NCBI RefSeq assembly: GCF_000002425.4
Contig: NC_037254.1
Coordinates: forward strand, 16,077,650 to 16,141,649
Origin: Physcomitrium patens
Lineage: Eukaryota > Streptophyta > Bryopsida > Funariales > Funariaceae
Length of the DNA stretch: 64,000 nucleotides
Reading direction: 5' to 3'
Positions 12,834-23,950 of this stretch are shown one piece after another (the first letter of the stretch is position 1; each line of letters opens with the position of its first letter). The notes beneath the pieces are model-generated. The model saw only the letters and a list, made by a program, of their open reading frames with translations. It was not told the origin of the DNA and did not search any database. The translations under genes were made by a program, and so were the position numbers.

Positions 12834-15620
12834 ATTTGTTTAAATTTTTTATAGATCAATTTTTTTATTTGATGAAGGTATTCAAATAATAACTAATATC
12901 TAGTAATTCTCCTTCATAAAGCTCTTCAAAGAACATCTTAGCTTTCTTACTAAGATTTGATATAAAATAGAATTTTAATCTTACATCATTAATATCTTCA
13001 ACCATTTCATCTTCTTTTTTATATCTAGTTGAAAACAACATGTGAACCATCAAGTTGTCCTTTCTAGTAATATGCCTAAATTTTGGATTTAATGATTTTA
13101 TGTAAGTAATCCATCTTAATATTGCGATATCTGGTATTGAATAATTAGTAATCATTCTAAGTAATGGCAAGTAATTTATTTTAATTACTACCATTACAAC
13201 AATCATATAATCTTTTTCAACTTTTATAATTGAAACAAGAGATGAACAATAATTCTCTTTTGACTTGCAAATATGCATGTAGATAAATATTTAAAACTTA
13301 AGCTCTAAATCAAACTATAAATCTATTTCTACTTAAATCATCTTCATCCACAATCCATCTAATAGCGATTGGAGTAGTATCTACAATAAGTATTACTTGT
13401 CTATTACATTTATAATCAATTCTTCTTAAAATTAGAGATGTTAATAATAACACCTTTAATTTTTACATTTATTTAGTATACTTTCTTTTTCATTTAAATC
13501 TTTAATTGTTACATAATAATTTATACAATAGATTTGTTATATGAATATAATAAAGAATCCATATACAATAAAATACTTAAGCTCCTAAAAATCTATATAC
13601 TTTTGTTAAACAGTGATATGTATCTTTCATCCTTCTAATTGCATCAACTTTATTTAGATTAGATTTTTTCTTATGAAATCTATATAAATATCCAAAAATA
13701 ATAACTTCTTATACTTCAAATATAGATTTTGCTTTCAAAAGTTTAAGATAAACTTTTCTTTAAGTCAAATTAAAATCTTTTCACAATCTTGTATATGATC
13801 AATGACATACTTACAATATCCCTTCTTATCAAAGTTTTATCTTTTTTTTCTTCTTTACATTCTTTGATAAGAACATCATCTAGAAAAAGCATAGTTTTTT
13901 TAAGAATAAATTCTCTCAATACTTTATTCATCTCATTCATCATATGTGCAATTGAGTTAGTAATACTTTCTAGAAAGTACACATTTTAAATAGTCCAAGT
14001 AGTATTTTCATTATTATTAAATCTCTACTTCCATATACAAGTTGAAATTGATCATAGCCTAAATATAAATCATCTATTGAATAAATCATAAAAGCAAAAA
14101 TTTACCTCACTTTATAAGCATTTCTCTAAAATATTTAATTTTGATTTGTAATTTGAAATCATCACATCCAACCTTCAATTTTTCAAAAGTCTCTTCCATA
14201 AATTGATGTCTAATATTCTTAAGATTCTTTAAACTTTCTTCTTTCAATGTTTCTTTTATTTATTCTATAGAATCTTTTGATAAAGATCTAATAACTAATT
14301 TTACTTTCTTTGTCTACAATTTTATATTTTGTCTTAATTGTAACTTTAGGTGCTTGAAAAGATTCAAGTGTAGAATTAACCTCTTTTGAATGAATTTTGA
14401 CAATCTTATCATCATCTTTTAATCCAATAGATGTAATTAAATCCAAAAAATCTTCTAGTCCATTTTTTTCATAAATATCTAAAATACTCTCATCATTTTT
14501 TAATGTCCCTAATCTATATAATTCTTTTTTAATATCATTTTTTTTAAATCATCAAATTTTTTATATATAATAATTTCATATTAAAAAATACCAATAAAAC
14601 TTGCATCAAAGGTACCTACATCTTATAAGAGTACCTCTTCTTTTGTATCTTTATAATCTCATTTTATAGTGGTACTTCTCTAAAAATCCTCAAATCCTTC
14701 AACAAATCTTAATAATGGTCTTTCTTAATCTATCTTGATTTTGTTCATGATTAGGAAGCATAGTTAAAAATTTTACTACTTTTCTTTCAAATTCACTATA
14801 TATACATACATAGATTGAACCATCATCAAACATTTTTATTTCTATCCATGTTGCCATAATATATGGTTGTCCTAAAATCATTAGATAAGATGTTATATCT
14901 TGAATAAAGAAATTTTGGTCTATTCCAACATCTCCAATCCAAATTTTAGCATCTGGGCAAGTTCCATATAATTCACCTTGTGTGTTATTAACTGTTCATA
15001 TTGCTTATCCATGCTCCATATCAATTAGCCACCTCCGCTTCTTATGAAGATCATTAGACATAAGATTTATGTTAGAACCATAGTCAACCAAATACTTTTG
15101 TAATTGCCTTCTATATCTTCTACCTTCACCAATACTTTTATAATTGCCTTGTCCAATGCTTTCAAATATAATAGCTTAAAGCTTCTATTTCCTTGTCACT
15201 ATAATCTTCAAAATGTATTTGTTGATTATAACCATTTTTTTTACTTGGTGATTGCTTGTAACAATTATCAACCTCATCTTCATCCTTATATATCAGTGCA
15301 TTAATAGCATGACTCATTTTAGCTTCACCCATTAATTATCTCTTATTTTTAATACTGTCAATAATATCATTATGAAATTTTTTCTTTGTAATTTCTAAAA
15401 TTGATCTCAATGCAAACTCCACTTTAGCATTTAGTATATGTTCTTTTAATATCCTCTTTAAATCTATTATTACTTCAATATTAGAGAGTAATTTATAAGC
15501 TATTGATTTAATTTTATTTTTTATCTCTTTTGCTTTTTCTTCCAATGTTATTGAAATATCTTTTGTAGGTAATTTTTGTGAAGTTGCCTTATGAATTTTG
15601 TCTCCTTAATTTTGCTTCTT
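11451..15620 (-). pseudogene. pol: Element G: decayed F-family pol, 5' part deleted
   Basis: Reading the minus strand from 15620 down, the order follows element F. A gag-pol linker lies at 15336-15545 (ILNAKVEF and HNDIIDSIK, cf. 46567-46670), protease at about 14700-15100 (MILGQPYI), RT at about 13600-14300 with the unusual FLDD motif in 13770-13982, RNase H and connector at 12865-13278 (INYLPLLRMITN), the integrase core at about 12000-12600 and the integrase tail at 11500-11800. All frames are broken. Gag and the 5' LTR are missing: homology stops at about 15620, where plus-strand chromovirus integrase begins, so a deletion joined the two. Confidence 0.75.
12794..12830. repeat. (AT)n microsatellite
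   Basis: About 18 uninterrupted AT dinucleotides lie inside the decayed integrase region of element G. Confidence 0.95.
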
Positions 15621-17093
15621 GATAACATCTATTACTATCATGGATTTTTTTAAGGATATAATATTAGAGAGGGAGACTCAATTTGTATCAAGTTTTTGAA
15701 GAACTCTTTTTAAGATTTTAAAGGTGGATATAAAGCTCTCTTTAGCTTTTTATCTTTAAACTGATGGATAAACGAAAAGAATAAATCATATTCTAGAGTA
15801 GTATTTGAGATATACCATCAACTATCATTAAGATGATTAGACAACGCTTTTGCCATTAGCATAATTTATATACAATAATTTGGTATATTCTTCTACTCAA
15901 CAAACATCTTTTTTTATTAATTATGATTATCATCGATAACTTGATACTTTTGACTTTTTAAAAGTTGATAATTTTTTCGCAAAAGATTTTATAAATCATT
16001 TATCAAAACTACATGCAACAATGAAGGCGCAATTAAAAGAAACTTAAGAATAACAAAAGATCAATATAGATGCCTATTGTAAAGAATAACCATAATTCAA
16101 TGTGGATGACAAGGTATGGTTACTTTGTCACAATATTAAGACTACTTATTCTTGTGACAAGTTGGACTATTGTAGGCTTGAACATTTTCCTATTTATAAA
16201 CAAGTCAATTTTGTTACTTATTGATTATATCTATTGAATTTTATGAAGATCCATCTTATATTCTACATATCTCTTTTTGAGCCATATAAGACAATGAATA
16301 TCTTAAAAAGAAGATAAATGCCACTTCTTCCTATAAAAATAGATAATAATCAAGAATTCAAGGTAGAAGAAGTCTTAAATTTAATATAGCACCAAAACTT
16401 GTTAAAATATCTTGTTCATTGGTACAGATATGATATTAATAAATGCTTATGACAGCCAACAAAGAATCTTGCAAATGTAACAAAAAAGGTTGAGGCTTTT
16501 TATTAATGATATCAATTAAAATTAACATAAAGAATAAAAAATCTTTGTATAAAAGAAACAAGATCTAAAAAAGTTTTTAGATCTATCTTCTATCATTGTT
16601 TGTAGCTTTTGTGTATTTGTGGTACTAAGGAGATAGAAAACCAACCAGCAAATTCAACACATGAACTATTGTTTGTTGACTTACAAGATGAGACATTATA
16701 AATTTTACAACCTTCAAGATAATATAATCAAGATGAAGATCTTCAAGAATGATATGTTCTTCTTCAAATAGATGGCAAGTTATAACATGTTTTATATTAT
16801 GACCTTAAAAGATATTTTTGATGTTTGGTGATTTTATTAAAAGTAAAAATGACTTGTGATAGTATTCTAAATATTTTATTTGAAGTAAGATATAAAAGCC
16901 TCAACAACAATCAAATAATAAGGTGATCTTTTTGCTTTGGTATGAGACACTATCAATGGCTAAGATGACATATCAACCATCTTCAAAGAGAACAAAAATC
17001 AAAATATGTGATAAATAAAATTTGTTGCATCTTAGATTTTTTTAACATATAATGATAACTCTTTGTGAAACTCTCCTCTAGAATGGAAAATAA
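15621..17093 (+). pseudogene. pol: Chromovirus copy J: integrase to post-chromodomain frame
   Basis: The sequence opens inside the integrase core (match to B near 53320, with ETQFVS readable just after) and runs through the chromodomain (about 16340-16510) and the extra frame (about 16630-17060) to the LTR. Most of the missing codons fit transitions, for example Trp, Gln and Arg codons turned to stops. The abrupt left edge at the end of element G marks a deletion and not a transposition end. Confidence 0.7.
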
Positions 17094-17635
17094 TATCATG
17101 GAAATATATATATTTATTCCAATAATTACCTATATAATTAAATAAAAATAAATAAAAGTAGATTAATTTTATAATATCTTTTAAAAAAACTTCCAAAAAG
17201 TTTTATAGACTATGCTTTGATTTTACACGTGTTTGTAATAAATTGATAAGCTAGATACTTGCTCAGTAAGTTAGTCATGTATCATACATATTAGAAATTT
17301 GTAGAACAAGCTAATTATAAAGGGCACATATAAATAAGTTATCTTGCAAGTTATGACATGCGTCTAACAAAGTCAACACCTATTAGAGGTCTTATAAAAT
17401 ATTTTCACATAGCTCTTAGTTAAAGAATATATATGGAGGCAAGACTAAAGCCTTCTTCACTCTTATCAATACCTTTTTAGTCTTTAGTCTTATTTCAAGA
17501 CTTTCTAGTCTTCTTATCTTTAGTAATAACTATTTTAGTTCAATATATTATCATCTTTGGATGATTTTTTATTCTTTTTTAAGTAATACAAGAATGTATT
17601 AAGGATTTTTTTCTTCAAAATTCATATCTTTAATG
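17094..17635 (+). repeat. 3' LTR of copy J (about 542 bp)
   Basis: It starts TATCATGGAA (decayed TGTCACGG) and ends near TATCTTTAATG (decayed TGTCCTTGACA). Its last 100 bp resemble the D-type LTR end at 32981-33080 read on the other strand. It abuts the minus-strand copy M, so J was probably inserted into M. Confidence 0.65.
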
Positions 17636-18934
17636 CATTTAGATCCTAAACTAACATCTATTATAAAATAAAGAAAAGTTTTTAAAAAAAGAATAGAATC
17701 TTTATGAAGTGTTGTATAAGATTCTACTCACAAAGTCTCTTTTATAATTAGGCAAACTTGTTTTTCAACATACTCATTTTTTTTAACATCCATATTCTTC
17801 ATTTTGTGGTTGTGTGACTTATTTAGACAATGTTGAACAATAAGCTTAAGTTCTCCATAATATAAGTATAATCTTTTTTAATAACAATGAGTATTTTTTT
17901 ACTCAATAAGAGGCTTAAAATATATTGCATCAATTTTCATATCCTCTACTCTATAATGTATGTATTGAAAAGATATTGATATTATTATTGAATTATAATA
18001 ATGTTGAGACTCACTTGTGCAACTTTCAAAACAAAATTCAAAAAGTTGATTATCACTTTTTATAATAAAATCAATTGCTTAATTCAATGTTCAAGGATTA
18101 AATAAATTGAGCATCAATTTTTTTACTTCATATTCTAATCTATAAAAAAATTGGCTATTGAGTGGAGCATCATTTTACTTGATATCAATTATAAATTGTT
18201 AAATCTATAAAATATATAATATTATCCATTGATTTTTTGTTGTAAAATATAGATCTTATTAATTGTAATATAAATTTTATCATATTTTTTATATATAGAT
18301 TGAAACTTTTAAAAACAAATCTCCAATCTATCTAATATTAAATCATATTTTTCAAATAAATTACAAACTATGATAATATAGAATTTGAAAGTAGTGATTC
18401 AATAAACCTAACTTGTGATTTTAAAATTGAATAGCTTTGGAATTGAAGTTTAATCACCAATTATATTTGATTGATGAATCTTCAATACTTTGATCTTGTA
18501 TCATCAAACTTCTTAAATAAGACAACTATTAATTTTTTTAACATTTAAATGAGGTTCTACCATATGAGAAGTAATAAGATTTAGTACAAATATTGAAGCA
18601 ACTCCAATCATCTATATATTTGTACTTTCTACTAATCTTATTACTCCTTATAGTGATAAATTGAATTAATGTATCATAATCAGTAACTCTCTCAATTACT
18701 CTTATATTTTTGCTATTGTATTTTTCATTATAACAACCTCTTCTATGATAATATTAAAAAAAATATGTCCAATATCACTCAAGATAAGTAAAAGACATAA
18801 CTTTAGAATAAAAAAAATACTAAGAACAATATCAATTTAGAGGAGGATAATCTACAACTTCTAATATACTTATGTTTTATTAAGAGAAAGAAGTAATCTA
18901 CTCTTAATTAAGAAAAGACAAAGCTCTGATATTA
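17636..18934 (-). pseudogene. gag: Chromovirus copy M: gag, zinc knuckle and start of protease
   Basis: On the minus strand this holds the 5' part of a chromovirus. The gag region is at about 17900-18760, homologous to copy C gag at 31850-32531, followed by the zinc-knuckle region near 17800-17870 and the beginning of the protease region near 17636-17760. It has stops throughout. The rest of M is missing beyond the J insertion and deletion junction. Confidence 0.65.
18923..18934 (-). promoter_or_regulatory. Primer-binding site remnant, initiator Met tRNA
   Basis: The minus strand reads TAATATCAGAGC against the expected TGGTATCAGAGC. The two differing bases are both G-to-A changes. It lies about 20 bp inside the inferred LTR edge, as in copy C (32712-32723). 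Confidence 0.55.
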
Positions 18935-18952
18935 TAAGTATACTTTTTTTAA

Positions 18953-19207
18953 TTTTTAAAGAATAAGAACTCAATGAAAGCAAATAAACAAATGAGGTTT
19001 TTTTAAAAAAATATAATAAAACGTAAATAAAAAAGTATATATTTTAAAAAGAAATTAGAATGGTTATTGTTAAAAGAAAAAAACACTAGAGATCTTTGAA
19101 ACTAGACTAGAAGCAAGATAAGAATTGATATGAGTGAAGAAGGCTTCACTCTTACCTCCATACATACTATCTATCTAAGTGCTATGAAGTAATGTTCTAT
19201 AAGTTTA
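18953..19207 (-). repeat. 5' LTR of copy M, truncated
   Basis: The sequence aligns with the first roughly 250 bp of the C LTR (27263-27510 in plus-strand coordinates), including the GAAGAAGGCTTCACTCTT hairpin-like block. Similarity stops at about 19207, which is the left edge of the gene island. Confidence 0.7.
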
Positions 19208-19577
19208 AATCCAACCATGAGCTCCTGACTGGTCATCCATCCAATTCCCACGTTCTCAAACCGATATCCGTAACATTCAGGGGAACTCTATACCTGGGGA
19301 ACCCCGCATCCGGACATCAATAGTAGGGTTGCAGCACTCCAAACCAACGGGCTCCATTGTCTCGGCTCGAGTGCAGCGACACTCAGAGTTGTGTCCGCAG
19401 TCGGTGACCGTTAGCTTGCGTCGCAAGCTTACAGTCCAGACTTCGTTCGACTTGCCGGGGTCCGCACGCAAGTCTGCTAATTGTCTAGCAGATTGTAGAA
19501 TTTTTCTACGGGTCGAATTTTCATTCAGGGTTTTGTGTATAACATATTAGGGTAGGGGCTTTTTGTTCCCCGAAGAA
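19208..19577. other. 5' flank of the exonuclease gene
   Basis: Base composition shifts sharply here from AT-rich repeat to GC-richer single-copy-looking sequence. No gene is recognised. A short perfect inverted repeat, AGCTTGCG / CGCAAGCT with a 1-bp loop, lies at 19413-19429. Open frames on both strands overlap it and look fortuitous. The promoter of the downstream gene should lie here, but I see no clear TATA box. Confidence 0.6.
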
Positions 19578-21629
19578 ATGCCGGGAGCCTTGAAGGCAAG
19601 AGAGGCCGACAGCGGTCGCGCCATGGAATTTTCCTCTCTTGTAGCAGGAAAATGTGCCGCTGCGGCTTCTAGCAATGCCTCTGGTCAGATTGAGGTTGAT
19701 GCCTTGAACAGCAGTGGAAATGATGGGACGCTTTTCAAGAAGAAGAAACGGAAGAAGAGAAGGAACGTGAACCCTTCGAGCGTGGAGGATGGCAGTCATC
19801 TTAACAAGCCTCTTGACCGGGTATGTAGCCGACCCAGTTGATGTTAGGTGTAGTTTTTTTCGTATGGAACGATGTAGACGTGGTATTGGTTTAGCTGCGG
19901 AATTCTATGGTGTTATCGGTTTGATTTCTGGTTTATTGCTTCGCGAGTAGTCTGCATTGATCGGTATTGGTGCGAGAAGGCATTTTTCTTATTATCGCAG
20001 ACCTTCTTTTTTCCTCCTTTGTTCTTGATGTTATTGAATGTAATAGTTGGAATTGGAGTGCTGGAGTAAAATCGCTTGACCTAATTGAGAAGGCTCCGGC
20101 TTCAATATATATATATATATATATATATACATACATACATATACCAGTTGAACCCGTATAACGAACAACTAGTATATATATATATATGTGAAAAAATATG
20201 CAAAAAATTTAGTTAATGTCATAACTTTTTTGAGGGAGAAGTGAATAATATGTGATGTTAAGGTCCTATGGATCTTTAAACCTGGTTCTGTTAATGCCCT
20301 GTTAATTGCTGCATAACTTAACTTTTGTTTTACTTTTGATGAAAACAATGAGATATGCATTCAATAGAGATGGTTTTTGTCTCTCTTCTTATTTAACTCC
20401 GCTGATTTTATACAAGAGATATATGTGTGTGTGAGTATGTGCGTGTCGAGTCTTTTAGGGTATGTGCGTGCGGGAAGAGTTGTTCTCCTGATGTACCTTT
20501 GGAGGTTGCTGATGAAATGTTGGGTGCTCACACTTTGCAGATGGTTCGACATGATATGGATACCCCATCGAACTGCACCTCTTTAAGTAAGAGAAATGCC
20601 TCTTGTGTAACTGAGCTGAAACAGGCGCGGGAGTTACCGACTGGGAATTGCTTAGAACCTATTGACGCCGTTAAAGTTTCAGGTAATTTGAAGCCTAACA
20701 AGAAGAAGCGTAAGCGTCATGAAGATCATCCTGTTAACGAAGCAGCATCGTCTTCAGTAGCAAAAACAGAGGAAACAACTGTTAAAGCGCATGAGAGGGT
20801 CTGGCAGTATGTGTGCAACAGGGCAGTTGTCGTAAATTCTGGAAGCGTACCAGATTCAGTCGTGCCTTCAAAGCCTGGATACGGCAGGAATACAGTTGTT
20901 ACGGAGATCCATGTGGCTGGTAAGAAAATTGTCGTTACTAACACCAAAGAAGGGGCTGTCGCGCAAGCCTGGTTGAAGCGGCAAATAGGAAAGGTGTTTG
21001 GTTTGGACGCAGAATGGAGGCCGAGTTTTAGAAAAGGTGTCGAGCATAAAATTGCTCTTTTGCAGGTATGGCTTTCCAGTGCTTCTTAGGATTATTGTGT
21101 AACAACACAATTTAGGTTTCGTTAGATTATGTCAACAATTCTGGTGCTATGTGTTTGTGTACACATTTTCCCACCTATTTTTAATGTTTTTGTTCCTAAT
21201 TGATGATTGCAGATTTGTGGAGAAGACGATTGTTTGATTGTTCAGATGTTATACCTGGATTCAATCCCAACCGAATTAGTCAATTTTCTGAAAGATCCTT
21301 CAATTAAATTTCCGGGTGTTGGAATTAAAGGAGATGCCTTGAAGCTGAAAAGAGACTGGGGGCTTGAATGCAATGGAGCGATTGATCTGACCACTCTGGC
21401 TGCCAGTGTTCTGGGTCGACCAGAACTGAAAGCCGCAGGACTGAAGTCTCTTGCTAAGGTAGTCATGGACTATGATATGGCAAAACCGAAGCGAGTTACT
21501 ATGAGCAACTGGGCGAAGCCGATCTTGGACAAAGTTCAAGTTGAGTATGCAAGTCTAGATGCTTGGGTCTCGTATGCTATTCACCAAAAACTTTTCCAAC
21601 CTGCATTAGAAACAGGCTTGGGTTTCTAG
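19578..21629 (+). CDS. Nuclear 3'-5' exonuclease, Werner-like (DEDDy), three exons
   Basis: The model has exons 19578-19820, 20541-21065 and 21213-21629, all phase-0 junctions with GT..AG introns, giving 394 aa. The C-terminal half is a DnaQ-fold exonuclease that removes nucleotides from DNA 3' ends. Motif I is LDAEW (D237, E239), motif II D297 in GIKGDALK, and motif III YASLD (Y368, D372), so all four DEDDy residues are present. The domain follows plant WEX-type and Werner exonuclease domains; there is no helicase. The N-terminal roughly 200 residues are low in similarity and carry two basic clusters, KKKKRKKRR (54-62) and KKKRKR (135-140), suggesting nuclear import. The start at 19578 is the first ATG of the frame. 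The exon 1 to 2 join is the least certain part. It is convergent with the P450 gene. Confidence 0.85.
20105..20188. repeat. (AT)n and (ACAT)n microsatellites in intron 1
   Basis: An AT run at about 20105-20128 is followed by three ACAT units. A second AT run lies at about 20172-20187. Both are inside the first intron of the exonuclease gene. Confidence 0.9.
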
Positions 21630-22050
21630 GACTTTTGTTGTACAATCCAAATTTTTTATTTTTATTATTATTTTTCCTATGTACATGAATGGTCTTCAGA
21701 GATGCACTACTCACATTCTATCCCAGTAAAAGCATTATCAATTAGTCATTGGGGATGTTACCCTGCCGAGTACTACTGGTACCAAGTTTTCTTTGATTCG
21801 AATGCATTCAAGGGATACGGAATTTTCGAGTGCGGTTCAGGGTAACTGTAGCTCGTGATGGAGTATAGTGGAAGTATTCACGTGTCATTTTAGATAGTCA
21901 TCCCCGTGATTGGTAAATGAGTAGACACCTACGCCATCAAATCAAACCAGTGTAACTGGGAGAGCTCTAGATTGTTCAACTTTGCACACAACTGTTCAAC
22001 TTTGCACACAACTGGGTTTAGCAGTCTGATTCTCTGTTGACCTTTTTAAA
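21630..22050. other. Intergenic region between two convergent genes
   Basis: It contains the 3' ends of both transcripts and an AT-rich stretch at 21645-21680 downstream of the exonuclease stop. A perfect 20-bp tandem duplication (tgttcaactttgcacacaac twice) lies at 21973-22012. No other gene is visible. Confidence 0.7.
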
Positions 22051-23950
22051 TCACTTATAGAGGAAAGCTGGTTTTCTGGGATGTGGAATGAGGTGAAGAG
22101 GATGTAGCCGAGGGCTAGTGACACCGTCGAATTTCTCCGTCATGTCCAATTCGCGATGGTCCTGACCGGCTGGCAGAGACCAGTCGAAGCTGTGCACGAG
22201 GTGAGCAAGAACATGAGGAATGTTCACAATGGCAAGAGGCATCCCAGGGCAAATGCGTCGGCCTGCGCCGTAGGGCATGAGCTGGAACAACTCCTGGCCG
22301 GTTGGCACATTCCCTTTACCGGGACTCAAGAATCTGGTTGGATCGAATTCGTCGGGCCGATCATAAACAGATGGGTCTCGATGGATAGCATGGATGTTGA
22401 AAATTAAGCGAGTTTTTGCGGGCAGGTAGTGTCCTGCGACTTGACGTGGTTCGCGTGACTCATGGTTGATGCCAATAGGAGCACCAGGTTTCACACGCAT
22501 CACCTCCTTCACCACAGCTTCCAGGTATGGCAATTTTTCCAAGTCTGATTCTTGGACAACTCGTTCAGTACCCACCACACCGTCAAGTTCCGCTTGTACT
22601 TGTTTCATCACTCCCGGGTTACGTATCAAGAACGCCATAGCCCATTCCAATGTGCTCGATTGCGTCTCTGCTCCCGCGAATAACATATCCTGCAGGACAT
22701 ACTTGCTACATGTGAGAATTACACATCGACATATTGTGTTGTTTCGTAATATGAGTTCGCTGCGAGCGGTACATCAGAGCTAGGGTTTTAATGATCAGAT
22801 TCACCATCACGACTCCTCGAACGGTTTCATGGTCTAACGTGCCCTTGCCGTCGTGAGATGTCGTTTCCAAGAGTAGATCAACGAAGTCTTTCTTGCGGTC
22901 TGCGTCTTGTTTGTGATTTGCATCAATACGGCGCCGCTCGTGTCCGTTGATGTCGATAATCTCATCCATCTTCTTGTGGATCTTGTCCGCAATTTGCTGA
23001 AATTTACCTCTGATCCCTTGTAATTTTGTGATAAATCTCAGACACGGTATGTAGTCGCTGACGACAAAGATAGCGTAGGAGGAAAAGTGAATTTTGAGAA
23101 TCTTTTGGTATCGTTTAGCATCTTCTACGTTACTCTCTTCCCCTTCGACAAATAACCTATGAGACACAAAATAACATGTCAGAATTCCATAAAGGATGAT
23201 TTTTCCAGTTTGCTGCGACTCTGTGTACAATGATGACACCCCGCCACCCAGCAACAATTGACTTCAACCCGCATGCACGTACCGTTTATTGAACACCATT
23301 TGTGAAATGAAGTTGGTAGACGTGTTTCGGAGCTGAAATGGTAGGTTCACGACGCAGTCTTCACTCGACGACTTACGTAAGATGTCTTTCATTAGTGTGT
23401 GGATTTCGAATGTTCTCGTTGCTTCGTACGACGCTAAACGCTTCTTAGTGAAAAATTGAGAGGTACATATCATGCGGAGATGGCGCCAAGCAGGTCCATT
23501 CGAAGCATGCACAATGTCCTTGCTATTGAATAATAGCTTGCCGAAGAGCTTTGTGGGGCGGTAGGCAAATTGGAGGTCGTGGTTAGTCACGACTTCTTTT
23601 GCCATGCTTGCCGAGGAAACTACAACTGATTGGATGGATCCTAAGCGCAGATACATGAGCTCCCCGTGCTTTTTAGCCAATACGCGGAGAGTTTTATACG
23701 GGAGGGGGCCAAGGCTGAACAAACTTCCAACTATTGGCCAAGCCCAAGGCCCAGGAGGCAGATTTCTCCGCTGGATCCCTTCAAGGATAAATTTTCCCAA
23801 AATCATAGCCGCCCAGGCCAAGAATCCGACCAAGAATGCTGTAGCCAGCATTTTGTCTTTGTCTACGAGCATCCAAAGACCATCCAGTGACAAGGTCACT
23901 TGACGAAGGGATCCAAGCTTACTCCCAACTTCAAACATCTGGCCACCCAT
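22051..23950 (-). CDS. Cytochrome P450, plant A-type, three exons
   Basis: A haem mono-oxygenase expected to be anchored in the ER membrane. Exons on the minus strand are 23950-23283, 23156-22805 and 22689-22051, with GT..AG introns, giving 552 aa. A hydrophobic anchor lies at residues 35-56, the proline hinge PPGP at 65-68, the C-helix WRHLR at 155-159, and the I-helix AGAET at 345-349 (Glu where most A-type enzymes have Asp). The K-helix EVMR is at 402-405, PTRF at 457-460, and the haem loop PYGAGRRICPG has ligand Cys487. All essential motifs are present, so the gene looks intact. The I-helix exon junction was chosen because it restores VVM-DMLFAG. An in-frame ATG at 23989 would add 13 residues. 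The substrate and CYP family cannot be assigned from sequence alone. Confidence 0.9.

Noticed and set aside
19277..19550. Overlapping open frames upstream of the exonuclease gene
   Set aside because: They overlap on both strands around a short palindrome and show no family similarity.
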